A stretch of 64,000 bases of DNA from Dyadobacter alkalitolerans DSM 23607 (lineage in GTDB: Bacteria > Bacteroidota > Bacteroidia > Cytophagales > Spirosomataceae), in the NCBI RefSeq assembly GCF_000428845.1, contig NZ_AUAS01000012.1, positions 62,001-126,000 of the forward strand, read 5' to 3'. Within the stretch, counting starts at the first letter, position 1; each line of letters opens with the position of its first letter. Shown here piece by piece: positions 19,316 to 26,213 of this stretch. The notes beneath the pieces were generated by a model. The model was not told the origin of the DNA, searched no databases, and saw only the letters and a list, made by a program, of their open reading frames with translations. The translations under genes were made by a program, and so were the position numbers.

Positions 19316-19798
19316 TCACTTTAATTCACTCTCTTTCAACACTTTGGAATCCTTGGCATAATTGTAAACGATCGCTTTCAAATCATTATCCAGCTTGCCA
19401 TAACCCCCTATCACTGCCTGCTTGTCTTCGTCAAGCTGCTTATTGTATTTCAAAACCTTAGGTGCATGTTCCTGAACGGTTAGTCGCAGAAACCGGTATT
19501 CTGTATTGGCCGGATTGCTTTTAATCTCATCTTCCAGCATATAAGCGCCTTTTTTGAAAGTTTTGACTTTCACCTTTACACTTTTCTGAAACCCAGCCTT
19601 TTTCATTGTCAATGCGCCTTTATAGGCGTTGATCCGGGAAGCTGGTTTTTCCTTTTCGAGATTCGCAAGTGCCTGATCGATAGCGGATTCTTCCCCACTC
19701 GACAAAGCTTTATAAAATTCCTTTTTCTCTGACTGAATAAACCGGAAGGCGGTCAGGAGTGTAAGGCTGACAAGAATGATAATTAGGGATCTTTTCAT
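19316..19798 (-). CDS. Uncharacterised exported protein next to darA
   Basis: A 160-residue protein with an N-terminal hydrophobic segment (SLIIILVSLTLLTAF) after MKR, so either secreted or anchored. The remainder is lysine-rich and helical, with repeat-like helices (EFYKALSSGEESAIDQALANL is split here as EFYKALSSGEE and SAIDQALANL). No known motif. It lies 29 bases upstream of darA and 50 bases downstream of the methyltransferase gene, on the same strand. Similar short proteins accompany dar genes in other Bacteroidota as far as I recall, but I cannot confirm that here. Confidence 0.65.
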   Translation of the reverse strand: MKRSLIIILVSLTLLTAFRFIQSEKKEFYKALSSGEESAIDQALANLEKEKPASRINAYKGALTMKKAGFQKSVKVKVKTFKKGAYMLEDEIKSNPANTEYRFLRLTVQEHAPKVLKYNKQLDEDKQAVIGGYGKLDNDLKAIVYNYAKDSKVLKESELK

Positions 19799-19848
19799 GT
19801 AACTAATCGTAGACTATTGCTGAAACAAATGATCAGACCCAGATGTTC

Positions 19849-20907
19849 CTAAGCCCGTTTTCTGCATTCCAAAATAGTATGATAGCTATCGCCGATCAAC
19901 GGATAGGTTTCCACGATTTCGAACCCTGCCTGACGGGCCAGATCCTTCATTACTTCAACACGATACATTTTGCTGTTTCCATTCGCCATAATGGTGAAAT
20001 AGAGCGATGTAGCCACCAGGCTATGATGAGCAGCCGGGAAATTCTGATTGTCGAAAAACGGTTCCAGGATGTAAAGCGTCGTGTTTTCGGAAGCTGCGTT
20101 GCAAGCATTTTCGAGGATCTGAACGATCTGCTCTTTTGAAAAGCAATCCAGAAACTGACTCATCCAGATCACATCAGCACCTTTCGGAATTTCCTGCGAG
20201 CGGTCCAGGAGGTCAATCGGGTGAAAACTAATGCGGTCCAGTAAATTCCGCTCCGTTGCATTGGCCTGTGCCACTTTCAGCTGAACCGGAAGGTCAAGTA
20301 TTTTCAACCTGACATTCGGATCGTGCTTGCAGCAGGCAAATGACCATTTACCTGTGTTTCCGCCTACGTCGAAAACCAATTTGGGACTGTTCCTGAACAC
20401 AATTTTTAACGCTTCGGGAAATGCATTGTCCGAATAATAATGGTCAAATTCGAACCAGGAAGTTTTGGCTGGCTCCGGTAATACAGAAAGTCCCTCGTAA
20501 ATGGTGGGCCAGTCGCCCAGCACTTTCAGCCCCGCAGGTTTGCCATTCTTGAAGCTTTCAGTCATATTTTTTGCGCCTAGATAGCAAACATCATTCATGA
20601 AATTGATGTTGACCCGCGTCATTTCGTCTTTTAGGAGGAAGAAACCGATCTTGGAAATTTTAATAATGTCGTCTTCCACTTCCACAACCCCGAGAACCTC
20701 AGCGGCTTCTAGCAGCAAAGTAACACTATACTCCGACACACCGGTTTTTTCAATAATCGTCTCAATGCTGACACCCTTCCGATTGTTGCTGATAAACTGC
20801 AAAATGCCCAATTCCCGAAGCGCAACGACCGCTTGAAAATACATGGGACCAAATGCTATTTTTTGTGCTTCATACTTGGCGTCAATTGCCGACAATTCTT
20901 TTTTCAT
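19849..20907 (-). CDS. SAM-dependent O-methyltransferase-like protein
   Basis: A 352-residue class I methyltransferase with the architecture of plant and polyketide O-methyltransferases: an N-terminal winged-helix dimerisation domain (about 1-100; KTGVSEYSVTLLLEAAEVLG) and a C-terminal Rossmann domain with SAM-binding motif VFDVGGNTGKW, a downstream acidic strand RLKILDLPVQ and DVIWMSQFLDCFSK. In flexirubin-type pathways a methyltransferase decorates the aryl or resorcinol ring, so a ring-modifying role fits. It follows the YdcF-like gene by 9 bases. Confidence 0.8.
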   Translation of the reverse strand: MKKELSAIDAKYEAQKIAFGPMYFQAVVALRELGILQFISNNRKGVSIETIIEKTGVSEYSVTLLLEAAEVLGVVEVEDDIIKISKIGFFLLKDEMTRVNINFMNDVCYLGAKNMTESFKNGKPAGLKVLGDWPTIYEGLSVLPEPAKTSWFEFDHYYSDNAFPEALKIVFRNSPKLVFDVGGNTGKWSFACCKHDPNVRLKILDLPVQLKVAQANATERNLLDRISFHPIDLLDRSQEIPKGADVIWMSQFLDCFSKEQIVQILENACNAASENTTLYILEPFFDNQNFPAAHHSLVATSLYFTIMANGNSKMYRVEVMKDLARQAGFEIVETYPLIGDSYHTILECRKRA

Positions 20908-20916
20908 TATACGCTT

Positions 20917-21642
20917 TTATGGTTCATTTTTGGCCGAAGAGGCGGGTATCATTCTGTCTTTGAACTTTCTTCTGTGCTTTTTCTTTTTAAGGTCTTCCTC
21001 ATGCCAGACAATGTATCTGCCCATGGTGCCCCTGAACCGCTGGAAAAAATTTTCCCTTTCCGACAGCTTCACAAAGCCTTCCCGCATAGCCAGTGTGTTG
21101 TCTACTTTGGGCTCGTACAGGTTCATCACCTTTAACGTATCGATGACAGTCGGCAAAAGCCCGATCGGCAGGTCGAAACGCTTGATGAATTTACGCATGT
21201 AGCTCGTCTGGATCGGGTCGGTAGCGAGTGCAAGTTTCGTAAAACCCAGGTCTTTTCCAAGGCGATATGAATAGTATACGTTTTCCGTGCTGTGCTCGGC
21301 TTTTTCCTCGGTAAAAATATTTTCGCGGGGTACGCCTAGTGCGTGTGCGTAATTGGCCATCACCTTACTTTCGACATAAGGCGTCGCAACTGCAGAGCCT
21401 GAGAAGATGATGTTTTTGGCGTATCCTTTTGAATAAAGGTAATGTGCCCAGTGGATACGCATTTGCAGGATCATATCCCATTTCTCGCCATTGTGCGGAA
21501 ATCCGGGAACGATGACAGCATCATACGGCGACTCTTTGATTCCTGTATTGAATGCTTTTGCAGCCGACCGGTATAGCATTTTTCCGCATCCTGACAATGA
21601 TAATGTAATGAGCGCCAGGAAAATGAGAGGTAAAATCCGCAC
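20917..21642 (-). CDS. YdcF/SanA-family (DUF218) lipoprotein
   Basis: A 241-residue protein with a lipoprotein signal peptide (lipobox LSGC, Cys19) followed by a DUF218 domain: DAVIVPGFPHNG, AKNIIFSGSAVATPYVES, STENVYYSY and LALATDPIQTSYMRKF are typical. Family members (YdcF, ElyC, SanA) are linked to envelope and lipid-carrier metabolism. The C-terminus is very basic. Its position directly before the methyltransferase gene puts it in the same operon, where it may help product handling in the envelope. Confidence 0.8.
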   Translation of the reverse strand: MRILPLIFLALITLSLSGCGKMLYRSAAKAFNTGIKESPYDAVIVPGFPHNGEKWDMILQMRIHWAHYLYSKGYAKNIIFSGSAVATPYVESKVMANYAHALGVPRENIFTEEKAEHSTENVYYSYRLGKDLGFTKLALATDPIQTSYMRKFIKRFDLPIGLLPTVIDTLKVMNLYEPKVDNTLAMREGFVKLSERENFFQRFRGTMGRYIVWHEEDLKKKKHRRKFKDRMIPASSAKNEP

Positions 21643-21665
21643 GTTTATGGGTTATCAGTTAAACA

Positions 21666-21712
21666 GTAAGCTGTGAAGCGCTCCCCAATCTGGCGAACAA
21701 ATCACAGCTTAC
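21666..21712. repeat. Perfect 11-bp inverted repeat upstream of the YdcF-like gene
   Basis: GTAAGCTGTGA (21666-21676) pairs with TCACAGCTTAC (21702-21712) around a 25-base spacer that can add a few further pairs (CGC/GCG). It lies 23 bases before the YdcF-like start. No strong U-run follows on the minus strand, so it is not a clear terminator; it may be an operator, an RNA processing element or a weak terminator of the preceding gene. Confidence 0.7.
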
Positions 21713-21769
21713 AAAAATATGCTATGGTATCGGTAATGGACTTTAAAAATAGGCAATTCTGTCAATTTT

Positions 21770-21838
21770 TTAAACCTTATAGGTTTTTGCAAAGCCAGCA
21801 TGAATGAGAACGAATGCAAGTAGTAACAACTTTTTCAT
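21770..21838 (-). pseudogene. Signal-peptide-only mini-ORF (22 codons), probable gene remnant
   Basis: ATG at 21838 opens a 22-codon frame, MKKLLLLAFVLIHAGFAK followed by TYKV and a TAA. It is a complete Sec signal peptide (positive start, hydrophobic core, a plausible AGFA cleavage site) with almost no mature part. After the stop the same frame continues only eight codons to another stop. It lies 37 bases downstream of the 21876-22487 gene. I read it as the stub of a lost secreted protein gene; a functional small membrane peptide is the alternative. Confidence 0.45.
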
Positions 21839-21875
21839 AACATAAGGACGTTAAAATTGTGACTATAAATTGTTA

Positions 21876-22487
21876 TCAAAGCTTTTTATCTAAAAATGCA
21901 GCCAGTGATTTTCCTGCTTTTGCGTAAGATTCCGCAATCCGGACGCCGGTGTCGAAGTCGAAGCCGCCAAACTGGCCGCCGGGAACATTGCGCATATTCA
22001 GTTGAGCAACTTTTGCAGACTTATTCGCAGATTCAACCAGATCCACTTCGTAATCCACATAGGCATTTTTACGCATTACCCCTACATTAAAGCCGGGCTC
22101 AACGAATTTGGTGCGAACGATCAATGTGTAAGTTGCATCCGGACGAGACTGAACGGCTTGCAGCCCTTTGTCAGCCATTCCTTTGTTGAAAAGTTCTTCG
22201 AATTTGGGTTCGAATCGGTTTTTCCGGTCATCGACCCAGGCCTTTTTCCAGGCGTCCCCTTTGCCTGCTTCCTTCGCATTGTATTCAGCAGATTTCTTGT
22301 CCAGATATTCTTTCTCAGTTGCAAATTTCCCAACCCCGAATTCGGAATAATCGTATTCAACGTTCACTGTTTTCTGGCCTGATAATACGGCAATGTCTCC
22401 GCTTTTCAGCTCGACTCTCTGAGCAAATGTATCTGTTGCTCCGATCGCAACAATGGCAATAACTGCTGCGTAAATGGTCTTTTTCAT
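21876..22487 (-). CDS. Uncharacterised secreted protein
   Basis: A 203-residue protein with a clear signal peptide (MKKTIYAAVIAIVAIGATDTFAQ, cut after TFAQ; given in two parts MKKTIYAAVIA and IVAIGATDTFAQ). The mature part has a beta-rich segment (ATYTLIVRTKFVEPGFN) and a Gly/Phe stretch (VPGGQFGGFDF) and resembles small periplasmic or outer-membrane-associated proteins. No enzyme motif is visible. It has its own candidate promoter box overlapping the end of the AMP-ligase gene, so it may be transcribed independently of the rest of the cluster. Confidence 0.75.
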   Translation of the reverse strand: MKKTIYAAVIAIVAIGATDTFAQRVELKSGDIAVLSGQKTVNVEYDYSEFGVGKFATEKEYLDKKSAEYNAKEAGKGDAWKKAWVDDRKNRFEPKFEELFNKGMADKGLQAVQSRPDATYTLIVRTKFVEPGFNVGVMRKNAYVDYEVDLVESANKSAKVAQLNMRNVPGGQFGGFDFDTGVRIAESYAKAGKSLAAFLDKKL

Positions 22488-22521
22488 GTTTGTAATTTTA
22501 TTTTATATGGTAATAGAGGCG

Positions 22522-23784
22522 TCAAATATAGATCAATTTTTCAGGTTTGCGTTTCTCCTGTTTGTATATTCTGAGGTTGAGTTCGTGAGCGGTTATGAAC
22601 GCAAATGACGGCGTCACCCGAAGCCTGGATTTGAACAGTGAATGTAATTTCTCGCGAAAAAAGGCAGTGTCCAGATGATCCGGCAACTGGATAGAAATGT
22701 CATCATTTCCATACTCATTTTTGGCAACGACAACCTGATAAAGGTCGATTTCGGGCACCATATCCAGGACATCAAAAATGGCAGGTGGAAAAATGGTCGT
22801 CCCTTTGAATTTGATCATTTGCTGCTTTCTACCCACTACGGGCCCTACGCGCGGGCTAGTGCGCCCGCAAGCACAACTCTCGTAATGCACATGACATAAA
22901 TCGCCTGTCCGGTAACGCAGGAGCGGCATTCCTTCAACGCCTAATGTTGAAATGACAATCTCTCCAAGCCCACCCTCTTTAACCACAATATCTTGCTCAT
23001 CAACCACTTCCAGGATCAGCAGATCTTCATTCAAATGTCCGCCTCTGCCCTCGCTGCATTCAGTGAAAGCCGCGCCCATTTCCGTTGACGCATAAGTGGA
23101 GTAAAGTTTCACATCCCACTGAGAAGTGATCCGCTTACCGAGTTCATTATAGGTAAAATCCGGATTCCGGATCGGTTCACCGATGCATATGACCGATTTA
23201 ATGCTGGAAGAGGCGAAATCGATGTTATTGGCAATGGCATAATCGATGAGCCGGGGAATGAATGAGGGGATGGCGATGATAACGGTAGGCGAAAAACGCT
23301 GGATCGATTCCCATTGCAAAAACGGTGCGCCCGGCCCTACCCGGATCATTCCGGCACCCAGCTTTCGGGCGCCCATCCAGTAAGCGAGCCCGGCCATAAA
23401 CCGCTTGTCAATGGTGGTCATGAGCTGGTAAATGTCATGCTCGCTCCCGTCGGCGCAGCGAAACGATTCGGATTCATTTTCGGCAAGCCTTTCAATGTCC
23501 GAGTCTGTAAGATAAAATGCCACCGGATCGCTTAATGTGCCCGAAGTCGTTACATAATCCGCGATCCGGCTTTTTGGAACACACAAAAAATCATCATTGG
23601 CCGCAGCCAGATCGTCCTTCGTGGTGAAAGGCAGCTTTGCCAGATCAGCAATTGAAACAATGCTGTCCACATCCACGCCGTGTTTCCGAAACACCTTCTG
23701 GTAATAAGGAGAATGTGCCGAAACATACGCCAGCAAGTGTTTCATTTTTTGCTCCTGCGTTTCGCGGATCATATTAAAGGTCAT
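22522..23784 (-). CDS. PaaK-like AMP-dependent acid ligase
   Basis: A 420-residue member of the ANL superfamily resembling phenylacetate-CoA ligase. The phosphate-binding loop VTTSGTLSDPV, the YASTEMG motif, the YRTGDL motif and a C-terminal Lys region (KQEKRKPEK) are intact. It activates a carboxylic acid as an adenylate and loads it on CoA or an ACP. In aryl-polyene and flexirubin clusters such a ligase primes synthesis with an aryl acid; here that is the likely role. The start at 23784 overlaps the C45 gene by 11 bases; an alternative ATG is at 23772. Confidence 0.82.
   Translation of the reverse strand: MTFNMIRETQEQKMKHLLAYVSAHSPYYQKVFRKHGVDVDSIVSIADLAKLPFTTKDDLAAANDDFLCVPKSRIADYVTTSGTLSDPVAFYLTDSDIERLAENESESFRCADGSEHDIYQLMTTIDKRFMAGLAYWMGARKLGAGMIRVGPGAPFLQWESIQRFSPTVIIAIPSFIPRLIDYAIANNIDFASSSIKSVICIGEPIRNPDFTYNELGKRITSQWDVKLYSTYASTEMGAAFTECSEGRGGHLNEDLLILEVVDEQDIVVKEGGLGEIVISTLGVEGMPLLRYRTGDLCHVHYESCACGRTSPRVGPVVGRKQQMIKFKGTTIFPPAIFDVLDMVPEIDLYQVVVAKNEYGNDDISIQLPDHLDTAFFREKLHSLFKSRLRVTPSFAFITAHELNLRIYKQEKRKPEKLIYI
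22523..22530 (-). promoter_or_regulatory. Candidate -7 box inside the end of the AMP-ligase gene
   Basis: On the minus strand it reads TATATTTG (TAnnTTTG) and overlaps the AMP-ligase stop codon, 35 bases before the start of the 21876-22487 gene. A -33 TTG at normal spacing is not seen. Confidence 0.4.
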
Positions 23785-25495
23785 TGGAATCAGGTTTATA
23801 ACTAAAAATCAGAAAGGAGACTTTTTGGCTTTCGGTAATTTTGTCTTTGATCACAATCCTTTCTTTGAGAGAAGCCACATCGTGTTTTAAGGCTTCCCGG
23901 TAATAGCTGATCGCTTTCTTTGAATTTTTACTCTTTTTGAAATAATCCCCTAAAAACAAATAGGTGAGATAACTTTCCGGGTTATTGGCCACAAAAGCAA
24001 CCTCTTCTTCGCGCGAGAGCTCGAAAGGGACACCCAGCATTACATATTTACTGATCTTTTGCTTGGTAGCCTTGAACGCCTCGAACTTCTTGTAATCATT
24101 GGAAGCCAGGAAAGGATCTGACCGAATTTTGAGTGAATCCACGGGTTTAAATGTTCCGTTGCGCGAGAAAACATCATTTAAATTGTAATAAATAAACTCC
24201 CCCAACTGGTAAGGCGGCGTTGAAATCCACATTTCCCTTTTTTCCGGCTTGAAAAGAATTCCATGATGCGCGATGAGCTGGTTCAGTGTTTTTGAATTGC
24301 CATAACCTACAAATTTATCATTAACACCCTTTTGATCGCGTAAAATAGCGGCGGCCTTGTCCACATCCAGCGGGTAAGACCGGTTCATCAGCTCATTCAT
24401 GCGATCAAAACGCGACTTGGAATCTGTATCCTTGATGTTGTTAATGTTCACAGAATCAGCAATAAACGATTTACCCTGGTAATGATTGGCGCAAACCAGA
24501 TAATCCTTTCCCGATTCAAAAACATCCATTTTCTGCGGCGATTTTTCAATAATAGCCGCATTATCATCGGCCGCGGAACCGATCAGTAAGGATTCGGAAA
24601 CGAATGTTTCGCTCCGCTGCGCGATTTTCCTGGCTTCTTCAATGGTGCCAGCATATTGCAAAATTTCCCTGGCCAAAATAGAAATTGGCTCCTTCGCCGC
24701 AAGCGGAATGTCTGATTTTGAGGCATTTAATGTAACCGTTATGCCTTTTTCATTCATTCCCGAAACCACACCTGTAAGCCCCGCCCAGGCGTAGGAAGCG
24801 AATTTGTAACCCTTATCCGGGTTCATGAAGACGATGAGCTTGTCCTCTGCAAAAGCGTCACCCATGTAAAAATCGAAATTGCGGGCGATCAGCAATGTCG
24901 AATCCTTTGTCAATGCGTTATTGACCGCAAAAGACGTGCAGCCTACCATATTCAGATCGGTAAGCGCATGGCCGATGTCGTGTGCGGCGTGGTAATTAAG
25001 AATGCGATAATATTTGGGGCCGATGTAATTGAACTGCTCCGAAAAAGATTGGGAAACGCCGTAAATTTCCTGCTGGTTTTCTTGGGGAATATATTTGTAA
25101 ATGTCCCGGTTAAACCAGCCGACAAATCCTTTCAGCACCTGCAAAAACACGCTGCTGGGAATCATTTCCTTGATCTGGTTTACGAAATGGACTTCCTGCT
25201 TCTCCATTAATTCCTTTGCAAGGATCCCGTAAATGAGCCCGCGCTCGTAAGGCTTCCCTTCCAGATACATTTCCCAGATCCCTTGCTTATTCTTTTTAAG
25301 CCAGCAATTTCCGACCGTATAATGGTCCTCGCCCACTTTTACGCGCTTGTAACTTTCGGTAGTTTTTGTACTTTCAAGTTTGGGCGCAGGAACCCGAATG
25401 CGCCAGATAAAAAGCCCGAACAAAACACCCACGATCAGCAGGAATATGCCAAAAGTTTTCAGGACGTTCCTTGTAATTTTGTTTTTAGGCCACAT
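23774..25495 (-). CDS. Membrane-anchored C45 (Ntn-type) acyltransferase/hydrolase with C-terminal TPR
   Basis: Started at the ATG at 25495, this is a 573-residue protein with an N-terminal membrane anchor (LKTFGIFLLIVGVLFGLFIW), a C45 peptidase/acyl-CoA:6-aminopenicillanic-acid acyltransferase-like domain (about 75-480) and a C-terminal TPR-like pair of helices (AISYYREALKHD). These enzymes self-cleave before a Cys that becomes the N-terminal nucleophile; Cys186 in MVGCTSFAV fits, followed by LIARNFDFYMG, a usual C45 block. Encoded first in the minus-strand operon and divergent from the PPTase gene. It may form the ester between aryl-acyl and resorcinol parts of a flexirubin-like product; that step is inferred. 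Confidence 0.78.
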   Translation of the reverse strand: MWPKNKITRNVLKTFGIFLLIVGVLFGLFIWRIRVPAPKLESTKTTESYKRVKVGEDHYTVGNCWLKKNKQGIWEMYLEGKPYERGLIYGILAKELMEKQEVHFVNQIKEMIPSSVFLQVLKGFVGWFNRDIYKYIPQENQQEIYGVSQSFSEQFNYIGPKYYRILNYHAAHDIGHALTDLNMVGCTSFAVNNALTKDSTLLIARNFDFYMGDAFAEDKLIVFMNPDKGYKFASYAWAGLTGVVSGMNEKGITVTLNASKSDIPLAAKEPISILAREILQYAGTIEEARKIAQRSETFVSESLLIGSAADDNAAIIEKSPQKMDVFESGKDYLVCANHYQGKSFIADSVNINNIKDTDSKSRFDRMNELMNRSYPLDVDKAAAILRDQKGVNDKFVGYGNSKTLNQLIAHHGILFKPEKREMWISTPPYQLGEFIYYNLNDVFSRNGTFKPVDSLKIRSDPFLASNDYKKFEAFKATKQKISKYVMLGVPFELSREEEVAFVANNPESYLTYLFLGDYFKKSKNSKKAISYYREALKHDVASLKERIVIKDKITESQKVSFLIFSYKPDSNDL

Positions 25496-25557
25496 AATCA
25501 GGAAAGACGGGCAAATGCAGTAGTTGTACCCGGATTGAATATCAAAATTAACAATAA

Positions 25558-26184
25558 ATGCCCATCTGTTATATAAAAAGCATCTCGGATGATTCAACGT
25601 TAGGCTTATGGCACATGTCGGAAAGCTGGCAGGATCTGAAAGAAATGGTTACCCTGCCCGAAACAGAGTTGGTGGCACTGAAAGATAAAAAAACCGACCG
25701 AAGAAGGCAGGAATGGCTTGCCTGCCGCATGCTGTTGCAGGAAATGTCCGACTTGCAGCCCGTCATTATGTATGACGAAAACCGCAAACCCCACATAAAG
25801 GATAGCGTTAAGCAGCTTTCCATGTCTCATTCCGGCGAATATGCCAGCGTATATGTGCATGATGGCAAGCCTGTGGGTGTGGATTTGCAGCAGATGAAAC
25901 CCTCAATTTCCACAGGCGCCAATTATTTCCTGAACGATGCCGAAATGCAGTGGACGAATCTGAATGACAACGTCCTACTTCATTTGATCTGGTGTGCTAA
26001 GGAAGCTGTATTTAAATACGCAGGCGATGCGGATTTAGACCTGAAAAAACATATCATTACAAATCCTTTTCAGAGCAACCAAAATGGAACAATTGAGGTT
26101 TGTATTCAAAAGGAAAATGTAAACAGGTCTGTCAAAGTGCATTATGACGCATTTGAAGACTACTTACTGGCCTGGACCATTTGA
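25558..26184 (+). CDS. 4'-phosphopantetheinyl transferase
   Basis: A 208-residue Sfp-type transferase that attaches phosphopantetheine from CoA to the Ser of acyl carrier proteins. The Mg-binding residues are visible: D109 in VGVDLQQM and E149 in WCAKEAVFKYAG, with the LSMSHSGEY block (CoA binding) before them. It is read divergently from the C45 gene across 62 bases, so its promoter sits beside that of the biosynthetic operon. It is the natural activator of the ACP at 13455-13721, though it could also serve primary-metabolism ACP. Confidence 0.9.
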   Translation: MPICYIKSISDDSTLGLWHMSESWQDLKEMVTLPETELVALKDKKTDRRRQEWLACRMLLQEMSDLQPVIMYDENRKPHIKDSVKQLSMSHSGEYASVYVHDGKPVGVDLQQMKPSISTGANYFLNDAEMQWTNLNDNVLLHLIWCAKEAVFKYAGDADLDLKKHIITNPFQSNQNGTIEVCIQKENVNRSVKVHYDAFEDYLLAWTI

Positions 26185-26213
26185 TTTGCACAAGTTTAAA
26201 ACCTAATCCCCAT

